DNA of 64,000 nt from Mangifera indica (taxonomy: Eukaryota > Streptophyta > Magnoliopsida > Sapindales > Anacardiaceae), in contig NC_058137.1 in assembly GCF_011075055.1 (NCBI RefSeq), positions 17,903,463 through 17,967,462 of the forward strand, read 5' to 3'. Below the pieces are notes generated by a model, which worked only from the letters and a program-made list of their open reading frames with translations, was not told where the DNA came from and ran no database searches. Below, piece after piece: positions 1-13,259 of this stretch. The stretch's first letter is position 1. Every line of letters begins with the position of its first letter. A program made the position numbers and the translations under genes.

Positions 1-1500
1 TATTTTAATGTCATTGTCTTAGTCAGTGGGTCAGTAACATTTTCTGCTCACGGTGTTTTCTATGTCAATATCTCTTTAGTTCCAATGAATTATTTCAAAA
101 TGTGATATTTTTACTGAATATGTTTAGACTTTTGATATGCCCTTGGTTCCTTTGCTTATGTAATAGTACCAGTATTGTCACAGAATATGTTTATCAGATA
201 AACCATGTTTGGATCCACACTAAGTTTGAATACGAACTTATGCACCTATCCAACCTCTTTTGTTACTCCTGAAACAGTGATATATTCAACCTCTATAGTA
301 GAGTCAACTATGGTTAATTGTTTAGAACTTTGCCAACTAATCGTACCCCTATTACATATGCAAATGAACCTTGAAGTAAACTTTCTATCGTCAATTTTTG
401 ATTAAAAATTAGAATTTGAGTATCTTTGAATGTTTAATTCTAAACATCTATAACCTATAATAAGATCCTTAGTTCTTCTCAAGTACTTAAGGATTGATTT
501 TGTAATTAACCAATGTTTTTCCCTTGGATAAGCTTAATATCTGCTTGTAACACTTATGACAAATTTTATATAAGGTCTTATAAATAGCATTGCATACATA
601 AGTCTACCTATAATTGAAGTATAAGACACAATATGCATTTATTGTCACTTTTTATTGGTCTTTGGACCAATATCATTAGAAGGATGAAAATTATGAGTGA
701 AGGGTAAGAGTCCACTTTTTGAGTTTTTCATGTTGAATCTCTTTAACAATTTTTCTATATATAATTTTTGAGATAATCCAATTATCCTTTTTGTTCTATC
801 TTTGTAAATCAAATTCTAAGGATATATGTATCATCTCCCAAATCTTTCATTGAGAAGGTTCTGGATAACCAGATCTTGTCATTATTCATCATACTAATAT
901 CATTAGCCATTAGCACTATGTTGTCTATATACAATATGAGAAATGTAATTGAATGATTTTTAACCCATTTGTAAACACAATGTTCATCCAAAGTTTTTGT
1001 GAAACCAAACAATTTGATTGTTTTATTGAATCTGATGTTCTAGCTTCTTAAAGCTTGTTTAAATTCATAAATAGATCGATGCAACTTGCATACCTTGTGT
1101 CTTTCAACAATGAATGCAAAACTAATGGGTTGTTTCATATATATGTTTTCCTCAATGAATCCATTAAGGAACACGATTTTGACATTTACTTGCCAAATCT
1201 CATAATTATTGTATGCGATAATGACGAATATTATTCGGATGGATTAATCATATCTATAAGTGAAAAAATTTCCTCATAATTTAACCTTTGTTTTTGAATA
1301 TACCTTTTTGCTACCAATCGAGCTTTTTAGGTCTCTACATGTCCATCCTTGCTAATCTTTCTCTTGAAGACTCGTTTGCAACCTATAAGAACAATTTCTT
1401 CTAATAGATTAACAAATATCCATACTTGATTAGTATGCATGAATTTTATTTCAAAATTCATAACTTCTAGCCATTTGTCTGAATTAGTATTAGTATAGCT
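1..1500 (-). pseudogene. Copia A reverse transcriptase and RNase H remnant
   Basis: The minus strand at 809-1012 reads as the RT palm, with the catalytic YxDD motif appearing as YIDN at 920-931, so the second aspartate is lost. At about 560-640 it reads like the conserved GSLMYAM block. At 205-430 it reads as copia RNase H, with the DDRKSTSG-like and STxEAEYI-like blocks recognisable but interrupted by stops. Positions 1-200 match the C-terminal tail, including a VTDPLTK-like block. An active copy would make the cDNA polymerase and RNase H of the element; this one cannot. Confidence 0.85.
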
Positions 1501-1739
1501 TTCTCGTAACTTTTAGGATCATCACTATAATCTATGTCTCCCATTAAGAAGGATTCGAAATCCTATTTATAAAGAAATTTGTATCTATCTAAAGGTCTTA
1601 ATACTCTAAAAGATGTTCAAACTAAAATTGGTACATCATATGTCGAGGTCTACTGAGAGAACTCTCTTGGCTCATCTTGTTCAATCTGAGACTCTTCTAA
1701 CTTTTCTTTGAGCTCTATTCTTTTTCTCGCACCTCCTTC

Positions 1740-2970
1740 TTATAAGAACTTTTTCTTCGATAAGTGTGTATTTCTATTGATTGAAATTCTTTGATTAACC
1801 AGGAAGTAAAAATAATATCCTAAATAATATTTAGGATATCTTATAAATTGTACTTTTTCAAACTTGACATCCATCTTATCAGGTTTAATTAATTTAACAT
1901 AAGTAGGATATCCCCAAATTTTAAGATAAATAATACTGGGAGGATTACTATACCACATCTCATATAGCGTTTTCTAAATGGATTTCGGTAGTGTTTTATT
2001 CATAATATGCACAACAATCAATAATGCATATCCCCATAATGATGCTGGTAGGTCAATAAAACTTACCATGGACCATATCATATCCAATATCGTACGATTC
2101 CTCATTTCTAATACACCATTATATTGTGGTGTACACGAAGGAGTCATTTGGAATATGATTCTATTTTCCTTTAGATAATATAAAATTTTCTTACTCAAAT
2201 ATTCACCTTTACTATTTGATTGTAAGGTCTTAATATTCTTTATGGATTGTCTCTCTACTTCATTCTTCAATTCCCTAAAATTTTCAAAGGATTAAAATTT
2301 GTATTTCATCAAATACATGTACCAATACCTTGAATAATCATCAATAAAAGTGATGAAGTATTAGAAACTGTCTCTTGCCATTTCACTAAATGGCTCGCAT
2401 ATATCCAATGTATTAGTTCTAACAATTCTTTAGATCTTTCCCCTTTATTTTTAAAGGGTGATTTGGTTATTTTTCCTTGAATATGTGATTCACAAGTTGG
2501 ATAGAGTTCAGAATCCAATGAATTCAAAGTTTCATTTGTTTCCAATCTCATTATTCTAGTATCTTCTATATGACCTAATCGATGGTGCCAAAGTAACCTT
2601 TGGTTAATTTCTTCTCGAGATCTTTTATTTGTGACAACATTCATAATACTCAGATCATTCAGTTCTAAAACATACAAACCCTCATATCATTCAGTTTTAA
2701 AACATACAAACCATTTGTATTTACTGCTTTGCCAACTAAAGATTTTTCAAAATGAATTAAACAGTCATTTCCATTAAACTGTACATTGTAACTATTTTTA
2801 CATAGAATAGATATAGAAATAATATTTCTAGTAGCTTTGAAAAAATATAGAACTTTGTACAATCTTAAAATATGTCTAGATGGAAGTGTAAGAGAATAGT
2901 TTCCCATGGCTTCAACTCTAACCCTTACTCCATTTGCCATCTTCAAAACACCTTTATTCTTGAACAACAC
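1740..2970 (-). pseudogene. Copia A GAG-pre-integrase and integrase remnant
   Basis: Three minus-strand open stretches lie in order. 2970-2665 is the protease-to-integrase linker. 2677-2309 is the GAG-pre-integrase zinc domain, with the WHHRLGH motif that begins the HHCC binuclear site. 2270-1974 is the end of the integrase core, with a QYNGVLE block like the usual QQNGVAERxNRT and the catalytic glutamate within it. 1958-1740 is the integrase C-terminal region with a GYPTYVK block. The pieces are in different frames and separated by stops, so no functional integrase can be made. Confidence 0.85.
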
Positions 2971-3129
2971 ACAACTATTTTGCAGGTCCTACAATGATAT
3001 ACATATGTGAGATATAGCTACTGAATCTAATATCCAGGATTGATCATTTAAATTAACATTTAAATCAAATTCTATCATAAATGAAGAAAATATACCTACT
3101 TTTTTTTTCTTCAAGCTCTGAAGGTAAAA

Positions 3130-3911
3130 GGGACAATTCCTCTTCTTGTGTCCATCTTTTTATAGTGGAAACATTGCCCTTAGGTTTTGTCCTTTTCTGT
3201 ACTAGATTCAACATTTTTTGAGTTCTTATTCTTTGGTCCAACTTTTGGACCTTTGTGAGGTTGTTTTTGCTCTTTTTTCATCTCTCTTTTAAAAGCAATG
3301 TTAACCTCCCCATGTATTTTCTCTTGTTTGTAAAACTCCTAAATCTCATTTAAAAGCTCTAGAAGAGTGCATTTGATTTTATTCAGGTTATAGTTTTTTA
3401 TAAACAATTTATAAATGTTTAGGAAGGAATGGAGAATCAAATTCACCTTGACTTTGTAGGGAATGACAACCCCATAGAATTTCAACTGCTCCAAGATATT
3501 TATCATTTTTATGATATGATCATCTGGAGGCACACCTTCCCTTAGTCTCATTTCAAAGAGTGTCACACACAAATAGTATTCAACTACTCACTAATTCTTG
3601 CCATACAACTTTTGCAAGGCCATGAGTATATCATATGCATTTTGCATGTTTTCAGATTTTGTTTGAAGTTCTTTGTTCATCAAAGCTAACATGTAGCTTT
3701 GAGTCCTCAAATTATTATCCTACCAGATTTTGAAAACTTCTTTTTCATCATTCATGGCATTTAGAGCCAAGGCAGGTGGAATAGGTATTTCTAATATATA
3801 TGCAACCTTTTGGAAAGTGAAAATGATTCTCAAGTTTCTAAGCCAATACTTGAAGTTCAATATAGTTAATATATTGTTATCCAGAATACGTAACAACACA
3901 TTGTTGGCCAT
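3130..3911 (-). pseudogene. Copia A gag remnant
   Basis: The ATG at 3909-3911 starts a gag N-terminus with the NFKYWLRN block, equivalent to the usual NYxxWxxxM. 3572-3339 continues as the UBN2-type gag core. Around 3130-3180 the minus strand shows a decayed CCHC zinc knuckle (C, F, H, then lysine-rich). Frameshifts separate the blocks. Gag would form the virus-like particle in an active element. The 5' leader between this start and the primer-binding-like site is about 700 bp, long but possible for Copia. Confidence 0.75.
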
Positions 3912-4633
3912 TTTTCAGTTTATCACAATTAAATCAAAGAGTACTACAAAGAAAAATAGTTTTATTAGTGCTAATATAAATTTAAACCTTTTAATACATA
4001 ATCTCATTAGCTTCCACTATTTTATTCGAATCCTGTACTATCTTAGACACGATCCAAAAATTTTCATTAGATTTAAATTTCTAATAAGGAATCGAATTCT
4101 TATTAAATTTAATTAACCTTATATAATAGAAATCTTAGTAAACTAAATTCAACAAGTAAGAAACTATTTTCATTTATATTCCTATATAATAGAAATCTTG
4201 ATACCTTTGACTAGTTAAATCGAACCATCACACTTTCCTAAAATAACATTTTTATCATGTCCTCACATTATAAAAGTCTTAGTCAACATGAAAATACCTT
4301 TCCAAGAACAATTTAAACTCAATTCCATGATATAAATTTCATATCATTCACATAACAGAAATCCTAGAATATTAAAATTTATATTATAGAATTTAATTAT
4401 CCTATAATGAGAGACATAGGTTTGATAATTTTATTTAAAGAGGTTTTAGGTTTAACTTTAGATTAATTAAGTATTTTCACATGGCATACATACATCTCAT
4501 ATATGTATAAAATAAAGCATGGTGGGATGATCATGGGGTTTCTGAAAATACATCTGAATTACAAACTATTCACTTAGGTTTGTATTTTTAATCAGACCAT
4601 CATTTGAGTCATTGTCTAACTGCTCTGATTACA

Positions 4634-7600
4634 TTCGAAACTTAGGCATAAAAGCTCAATAAAGTAAAAAAATAAATGAGGGGGTTATTTATTACAAACC
4701 CCTTAATAAAAAAATATTACATTCCAAATATTTAAACTTTGAAAAATCTCAAATTACACCCTATGATCATCCCTAAATCATACATCCATCAACTAAATTA
4801 ATATTCTTTATCTATTATGAACTCATTCATAATTCAAATAAATATTAATTTAATAAATTTGATCAAATCAAATGTAAATATAGTAAATGCATTGTTTTCA
4901 AACACCAATGTCATAATGTATATAACATAAATGTTCCTAATCTTTATTTTAGGTAACTTTTACTTAATTTTTGTCCATGATTGAAAAAGGACATATGCAA
5001 TATTTTACATCCCTAATTCATATTATATGAATACATTTCTTATCATGTCAATTTTAAATCAAATGTTTAAATTGCACCATGATCACATAAGGCACATGCA
5101 ACATTTTACATTTCTTACTTATATTACATGAATATATTCATCTCATGTCAACTTATAATCATATGTCACCCTTAATCACAATTAAATGCAAGTTGACATA
5201 TATGCATAATTTACCATTTAATCACATTAAACTAAATTATGCATTAAACATTCATGGCATATATACATACCACACCATTCAACATGTCATGTAAAACCCA
5301 TTTTATCCATGCATCACAGTTTAATTTATATGCAATTACATTATTTCCAAACAACTTGATCTTCACCCAAAAACATTTTAATCACCATTAAAATTACATT
5401 TAGCATGAACTAAAATTTTAAAAATAAATCTAGAATTTTTATATGAACATTGGAACATATATACACACATATATTAACATATCTCCATATATTAAATATT
5501 TCTATGCATATACCATACATGCATGTCCTTAATTCATGTATTTCACGTACAATACACAAAATTAACACAAATATTACAATGTATATCCCAATATACACCA
5601 AACCGAGACATGCATCCAAAAATTCCAAGATTCAAACTTCAATTCACAAGCCAAAAGCACATGCATGTCAAAATCAAGCATATATGCATGCATCTCATGA
5701 ACTCTTCATCATATATGTGCCTTAATTCATATGTTCTTCACTTTAAATCATTAGAATATACAAAAATAAATAAATAAATAAAAACATAGCAGACAAGCCA
5801 AGGCTAAGAGGTATGTTGCCAAGATATTCTTGAAAAACATGATTTGTGGCAAACAAACAACATGCATTTATACATATGTTATATATACATATTCTTGTGC
5901 ACAAATAACATACATTTAGCTCAAAATAAACATGCAATCAAAATGGTTTTGATAACATTTGTAAGAATGGCAAGAAGAAAGTGATGCAAAAAATGATATG
6001 CATGTTATAATCAAGCAAGACTCAATGCAACAAAGAAGCAAGTATGAGAGGTTTAGGAATTTACCTACTCTTAGCTTCTTTCTTTGATGAAGACGATGGA
6101 GACAAGCCTCTTAAGTGAAAGAACCTCCAAAAGATTGCACCAACCGAGTGAAAAGCCACCAAGGCTGTGAGGTATAGAGAGAAGGAAGAACTTTGTGCTT
6201 AGTAAGAGAGAGTTTTAGTTTAAAATGAGCTTAGTGTTCTTAAAATGAACTAATCACTCATTTATATAGTGATGGCTAATTAACAATTATGTATTTGTTA
6301 ATTTGTCCTCATAAATCCTTAATTGAAACTATGACTATACATGTATATCCATTATATATCTTAGCTACTCTAATTTCATCTCACTACCATCTTAACATTT
6401 GAAATGTTTTCTTTGCACCCATATAACACTTTATATGATTTTATTTCTATTATCCTTTGAAAGGTGCTAGCGAATCCTAACTAATCAATCCTCACTCTCA
6501 AAATGCTTTGTTTATTGATGTGACACTTTAGGTTCACTTTTGCATAGCTGTGAGCCCTTTTTTTAGACAATGCAAAAATGCATTTAAAAACTCAAAAACT
6601 ATGGTTAACATCTAGTAATTGCCATAGCCCCTAAACCACGATGAAGAAACATTCCACCAAACCTAATTTCCAAATCGTACATTTCATATAGGTAAGATCC
6701 TTCCATTGTCTAATCCTATCGATTTCAGGCTCATAGTTCAACAAAACACTAATTTCAATTCCCTACAAATCACGACCAATATATTCAAAACATATCATCA
6801 CAAACACCATTCGTGTGTCTAACATTATACTTTGGTAAGAGATTTTGCTTATTAATGACATTTGTTCAAGAACTCAAATCCATATCAAATTAGTGGATAT
6901 CTTGAATCCAATATTTTTAAGTCAACGGATCTCATCTTGATCATCATCTGTCCCCATATAAAACAATGTATAACTAGAATGGCCTTTCATATGGAATATA
7001 ACTAGCCCCGTATTTATTCATCATATGAACCACATGCATTCATATCTAATTTGACCATGATATCTCAAGTCAAATGACTACTTCCTACACTAGTATAATC
7101 ATACGATAAGTCATTAATTATAATTTAATAACCATGTGACTTATCGTTATTGGTTGCATTCGAAAAACAGTTCACTAACTGTTAATCTATACTAATACCC
7201 TAATAACATGGCTATTAGTATCACTTGCACTAATGTCATCTCATGATATTCAATGGAGACATTCAACATGCCTACTATGTGATATTATTGCCTAATTTAT
7301 ACTAGGTCTATAAGAAACAATTCAATAATTTATTTTTATAATTTAAGTGATTTATCTGAACAATTCATATATATACTTTATATTAATGCAAATAAAGAAA
7401 ACAGTTTATGTATATGAACAAAAGAACTCTTTATTTTTATTAATAAATTATTACATACATATACAAGATAAAATGCATTGAAACCGACAACACAAATAGT
7501 TTTTAGAGCATACACTAACACATATGAATTAAGAAAATAAATATAATTTGATAGTTTCATCATGAAGTTTTATTTATATGTATATAAAACTATTTAAACT

Positions 7601-7744
7601 AAAAACTTAACCCAGAGACAATTTTTATGTTATTTGCTTTATATATTTGTAGCACGTTTATACAATGACAAAACATGATATATGTATTTATGTGCCTTAA
7701 TTTTTCTAACGTAAGCATGTATGTTTATATTTATTTGCAGTTAT
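4634..7744. other. Gene-poor AT-rich stretch; probable LTR-derived sequence
   Basis: No convincing protein is seen. Open frames around 5410-5937 are low-complexity (ATG/CAT-rich) and match nothing I know. The right part (about 6000-6270) looks like the promoter and leader of an LTR on the minus strand, described separately. This stretch may include the 5' LTR of Copia A and another LTR fragment, but with only one copy visible the LTR boundaries cannot be set. Confidence 0.4.
6235..6268 (-). promoter_or_regulatory. TATA-type promoter, minus strand, LTR-like
   Basis: The minus strand carries CTATATAAATGAG near 6268-6256. About 40 bases downstream is a C/T-rich leader with repeated CTCTC (about 6220-6160), and further on a GTAGGTAAAT donor-like site near 6070. 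No open reading frame follows within reach. This arrangement (TATA box, pyrimidine leader, possible splice donor, no CDS) is typical of plant LTRs. It could also be the orphan promoter of a lost gene. Confidence 0.4.
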
Positions 7745-8503
7745 TCAACCTGTGAGTTTCTTTGATAATATATGTGATATTCTTTATTTAAGTGATGATA
7801 ACTATAAAATTTTAAAGAATAGAGTTCTTCTCCAATTAGGGTATATAGACATTGATTATGCCATTAAGAAGAATGAATCACTTGCACCTATAAAAACTAG
7901 TACTTAGGATGATGTTGCCCTATATGAATGATAAGAGTGTTCTAATCACTTTAGTATGATGTTCACCAAGACACGTATATCTACTAGCATTCATGATTCA
8001 ATCTTTAAGTGTAACTATGTCATGGAATTACTAAAGGCTATTGATGAATAATTTTAGTCTTTGAATAAAGCCCTTCCTAGTTGCCAACACTATTATGACA
8101 AACTTATCATCAATGAAGTTTACAAATGTTAGAGGTGTGCATAAGCATATCAAGCAAACAGGGAATATAGTGACTCAACTTAACTCTCTAAAGTTTATGA
8201 TTTTTGAATCTTTCCTTGTACACTTCATATTGAGTTCGCTTCCATAACAATGTGGACCTTTCAAAATCTCATATAACACATATTTTTTTTAAAAAAAAAG
8301 GTCAATAAATAAACTTCTGACCATGAGTTTACAAAAGGAAGGAAGATGTTTAATGAAAATGGATGAAAGTTCACACAAGGAAGGAAGAAGCAAACTAAGC
8401 AAAAGGGAAAGGATAAATTATATATTCAAACTGAATTTAAAAAGTCTTGAAGTTTTTTTTTTTTTGTAAAAAAAATAAAAGAACATGTGAAGAAGGACTC
8501 ATA
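7745..8503 (+). pseudogene. Isolated Copia gag fragment
   Basis: The plus strand reads as a Copia gag, in shifting frames, starting near 7745. The DNYKxxKxRVLLxLG block is at about 7790-7850, followed by IDIDYAIKK. An LLKAIDEQF-like block lies near 8030-8050. A stretch near 8215-8290 resembles the LVHFIL, LPxxxxPFKxSYN block, followed by a lysine-rich end. A decayed zinc knuckle (KxxHVKKDS) is near 8470-8500. Stops and indels are frequent. No protease, integrase or RT follows, so only the gag part of an element survives. It is in the opposite orientation to the Copia elements on either side. Confidence 0.75.
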
Positions 8504-11423
8504 TAATATTTTTAAAAAAATTATGTTTACCCCCCTCCAAACTTTTGAAAAGGGAAAATAAAAAAAAATTAAGAAAAAAATAAAAATAAAAAGAATTCTG
8601 AAAAAAAAGGGAAAATAAAGAAAATAGAAAAATTTATATAAAATAACCTTCCTATCCTTCCACTTAATAGAAATTACTAGTAAAAATAAATAATGACTAA
8701 AAATTCAGTTTTTTAAAACTTAAAAAAGTGATAATTTGTCATTTTAGCAATCCTTGTATGGGAAATAGTGCTTTGGCCTTTTAAAAAAAATATAAAGAAC
8801 CATTTTAATAATAATAAAAATAATATCCCAACCTGTTGTATTATAAACTTCGCAAATAGACAAATCTACCTAATCATAAAATCAATGTGACAAATGATAA
8901 GATCAATAGACATCATGGAGAACATATAAGAATAATGAATTTAAGGTAGTATTTTATTTCAAAAATAAATCATAGCCTAATTAAGGAAATTGGCAACTCT
9001 TTCATCTAGTCAAATATTGTACTAGGATGACAAGATTTTATAATCACATTAAGGTTGATTAATTGACATGTTTATTCAAATTTCAAATTGATAAGAGATT
9101 TGACTTGAAGTAAAAGGTATATTCCAAATTAATCATACCCAAATTAAGAAAACTTTTTTAGTCATCTTTTCTTTAGTTACTCCTGGCCAAACACTTTAAA
9201 GTTGCAAGTTGCTGATAGCACCCAAAGCTGCACCTAAACATTCAACTTAAATCAAGTCTTCTAAGGGATACAATTCATAATTAATCAAGTAAAATTTATT
9301 CTTAATCCTATCCTCACCTTTACTTTTCTACATCAATTTCCACATGAAAAATCTTATCTTGTTTATAATGATAAAGAAGAAAATTAGTGGTGGATCTCTC
9401 CTTATCATTGATTAAATCATGTCTAGATCCCTCTTGATTTAACATTTTTTTGTAGAAATGTATGATTAAAATGACTAAGGTGAGAGTCAAATAAACATAA
9501 TCGAACTAGAGATATTTAGTTAACGAAAATGTTATCCTCATCTGAGGATGGGACTATTTTCACCCAATTACAAACTATAATTGACAACCTTCAAGATCAA
9601 CATATTTTGAAACTGTAAAATTGATAAATTATAGATTAAATATTTATTTGATCAAACCTTAATTTACATTATTGTGTGTGACACCATTTAGATTTTTTAT
9701 TTTCTTTTACTCATAAGCCATCAATTTAGATATATACTTTGTAATTTAAAAAACGGATAAAGATTATTCCCTAACTTTTTTGGGTCTAAATAATAGGTTA
9801 CTACCCTTTAACTAATAACGACATTTTACTATCTTTCATTATATTTTGTTAGTAAATTTTATTAATTATAGGGTGAAAATATGAAAAAAATTAATAAAAT
9901 TACTGTTGATAGTTGACTTTTGAAATTTGAATATTGATATGATAAATTTAATCATTTTTTATGCCCTTGTAATAACATTAATGGTGAAATTGTTCTACAA
10001 TGATTTATTTCACAAATTCATAATTTCTTCTTGCGAACACTATCACTATTCTCTACCACCGTTGATAACACTACCACATATATTATACTCTATAACTAGA
10101 TTCCATCCAGTCCTTATCCTTACCTACTATTCAACTCCATTGCTTTTCTACTCGATGCCATCCTTCATTACCATTAATTCATCATCATCCTCACCGAATC
10201 CATCAAAAATGCCTAATCCCCCACCTAGTTGGCTTCAACCTATAATTTCTCAATGTAATCCGTAACTTATTTGTTCTCATACGTTGCAAGATGCTCAATA
10301 AATAAGAAGACTCCATCTTCTTCATACGGTTGTCCTCATTTTCCTTCGTTCTCCCTACCTTCTTTCCATCTAACTCTTTGTTACTTTTCATTATCATAGT
10401 TTCTTCCAGTTTTTTTTTTTCTAGCCCCCAAGACCACACTCTTCTCCGGTGGTGAGAATGTTAGCAACTTTCTTTGGTTCTGCATCATCACTATCATGTT
10501 CATGTGAAAGATACATACATGCATTATTTCTTCACTACTTCTGAATCAAAATCAGGCTCTAGAGAATTCTCCCATTAACCCATCTAGTAATTTATCAATA
10601 AAATTATAACAAGCCAATAGACTAATCAATACTAATCCATCCATTCACAAATTTAAACAAGCAAATAAATCCATATAACTTCCATTCAAAGAAACACAAA
10701 ATCATTCTAATGTGCCTACTATCACATCCTTCAATCACACAATCAAGATGCAATTATGATAGTAAAGAGTCTAAGGGTAACGAAATAAAGTAATCCTCAT
10801 AAAGTCTCACATAGTAAAGGAGCAGATATTCATCTTTTCACTACTTCAATTGGCCAACTTACTTATGCACACATTATATGAAACATATGTTGTAATGTGT
10901 ATCTTTCTTAAATGACTTTATATCAACAATATACAAATCTTAGTTCAATCATTGCACCCAATGTTTAACTTGAATTCTTAAACATCTCTCCAAACTTAGA
11001 GGTATTTCTATTTATTAAGAACTCATATTTGACATTCACAAGTTATTTGGACATTGGGAATCTAAACCAATCATTTGTCAAATTTATCTATTTATGACCT
11101 TATCTTGATTAATCATCAAGGTGACATTTTGATTAATAATTTATTTCTCGAGCAACTTGTCTCCTCTTTATGTGCTCTCTTAACAATATCATTGTCAATA
11201 AATATGTCATATCTTTGTATGCTCTCTCAACATCAAAGATAATTGCTCGTATGAGTGAGTTAATCTCAAACTTGTGTGACCTTATGAGCTTGTTGAGCTT
11301 TTAAATGAAATAATGTGTATATAGTGAAACACCAAGAATTCAGACATGCAATTGAAATAAACTTAAATTATATGGTTTTCAAAGTCGTATTGTAAGTGCA
11401 ATATATACTCAACAATTCATTTA
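8504..11423. other. Intergenic AT-rich DNA, no supported gene
   Basis: Poly-A and A-rich tracts dominate 8505-8680. At about 9760-9890 there is text like the ends of the short MULE-type repeats elsewhere in the window (a stretch resembling CCCTAACTTTTTTGGG followed by TTAATAAAATT), but no partner end was found. The 9927-10265 open frame has no recognisable domain. The 3' LTR of Copia B should lie in the right part, but its edges cannot be set. Confidence 0.4.
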
Positions 11424-12440
11424 TTATAATCTACGTAATCCAAGAGATTTAACATGTGTAAAATGTACATTTCTTGGAATTGATTTAGCTAAAAAATCAA
11501 CAACCGTATGATACATAGAAATATATTGTACACTTACTTCCTTTTTCAAAATGATGTCTCTAATAAAGTTATATCTACTGTCAATATATTTGGTTCTATT
11601 ATGGAATTTGAGATCTTTTGTAAAAGTTATTGCAATTTGATTATTACAATGAATGACTATCATACTAACGACTTTGTCCTTATATCCAAATTCATAAAAA
11701 ATCTTCCTAACCAAATAACTTCTTGCATAGTTGTTGAATAAGCTACAAATTCAACCTTCATTATGAATAAAGCTATGCACGTCTGTTTCTTACTGCTCTA
11801 AGATATGGTGCCTTTTTGGAGTAAGAAAGCATAATTAGAAGTTAATTTGCATTGATCTAAATCACCACCCTAATTATCATCTGTTCCAGCCAATGATATG
11901 CAAGTCTAATCTTTGATAGCATAAACAATAATCCATAATGCCTTTCAAATATCTTAATATCCTATTGACAACATTCCAATGTTTCCTTCTAGGGTTTGAT
12001 TGATATCAACTAACCAATCTGACAACAAAGCAAATATTAGGGTGTGTATACATTGTAATGTACATGAGGCTTCCAACTGCATTTGAATAAAGTACCAAGA
12101 ACATTTCATTTCTCTTATCTTGAGTCTTAAGATACATATCTTGGCTCAATGAATCATCTTTTGACACAAGATTATCTATAGGTTTGTAGTTTGTCATATT
12201 GATTTGTTCTAGAATCTTTTGGGTATAATGTTCTTTTGACAAAGCTAAAAGTTTTTCAAAACAATCTCTCTTGATTTTAATACCCAAAATATAATCTACT
12301 TTACCCATATCTTTTATGTCAAAATTTGCAGATAGCTAATTTTTAGTGGTCATCACATACTCCAAATCACTTCCAGTTATTAGTATATTATTCATATAAA
12401 GAGATAAAATTACAAACTTATTATAAGACTTTTTACATAG
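11424..12440 (-). pseudogene. Copia B reverse transcriptase and RNase H remnant
   Basis: 12308-12006 reads as the RT C-terminal part, with the GKVDYILGI block and then SNAVGSLMYI. The catalytic YxDD position reads YMNN (codons at 12398-12387), so both aspartates are replaced by asparagine. 11714-11424 is the C-terminal RNase H, with CNNQIAI, FHNRTKYID and the final SLGLRRL block typical of a Copia polyprotein end. The part between them (12006-11714) is broken. It cannot encode an active polymerase. Confidence 0.85.
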
Positions 12441-13259
12441 ACACAATGATCTTGTTCCAACATCTTAAAATCATAAGACAATATAGCCTTATGAAATTTT
12501 AAGTATCATTGTCTTGATAACTATTTTAAGTCATATATTAATCTTTGTAGCTTGCATACTTTGCACTCTTGGCCTTTTACTACAAAACTTATAAGTTGTT
12601 CTATGTAAATCTTTTCATCAAGTTCTTTAATAAGGAAAGTTGTTGACATCCATTTGATACAATTCTAAATTTAAGTGTGCCATTACAGCTAGAATTACAT
12701 GGATTGAAGTAAATCTCATAACAAGAGAAAAAGTTTCTTCATAGTCAATACCTTCTTATTAGGTATAACATTTTGCCACAAAGTTAGCTTTATATCTATC
12801 TATTGAGTCATCCGTCTTACGTTTTATTTTGAGAATCCATTTGTCCTCATTGGGTTTTCGATTTGATGACAAGTCTATCTTACTATAGACTTGGTTAATT
12901 TTCATGGATTTCATTTCTTCTTCTAATGCTTTTTGACATCTTTCCTTATTGAGGGATGATAGAGCTTCTCTGATATTTTTGAGCTCTTCGTCTTCTTAAG
13001 GAGCAGTTATGAAAACTTCATTTTCAACTTCAAAATGCTGTTTGGGTATTCTTAGATATCCATTCCTATAAAATTAAGGATCATTGTTTCCACTATCCGA
13101 AATAGGTTAAAGTTCAATCTTATTACTCCCATTGGGTTGAGATAGATAAGGCAAATTCTTATTACTCCTATTATCTATAATAGGTAAAGACATTGTCTCT
13201 TGCAACTCAAGTAATGGTCGTTAAAACGTACTTTCCCCTAATTCCTCTTTCGTCTCGTA

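Larger units (their letters stand above)
1..4633 (-). mobile_element. Ty1/copia retrotransposon A, degraded, truncated by window edge
   Basis: Read on the minus strand, the order is gag (about 3911 down to 3130), GAG-pre-integrase and integrase (2970-1740), reverse transcriptase (about 1500-560) and RNase H (430-1). This is the Ty1/copia order, with integrase before RT. A near match to the tRNA-Met primer-binding site complement, GCTCTGATTACA against GCTCTGATACCA, lies at 4622-4633, so the 5' LTR should start just to its right; its far end is not resolved. The 3' LTR lies left of the window. Many stops and frameshifts show that it is dead. Confidence 0.85.

Noticed and set aside
5410..5937. 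Several overlapping open frames rich in His, Met and Ile
   Set aside because: They arise from repeated ATGCAT/ACATAT words on both strands; no domain, no codon bias.
9927..10439. Open frames of 112 and 78 codons on opposite strands
   Set aside because: No recognisable motif; one runs into a low-complexity tail, and no promoter or splice pattern supports either.
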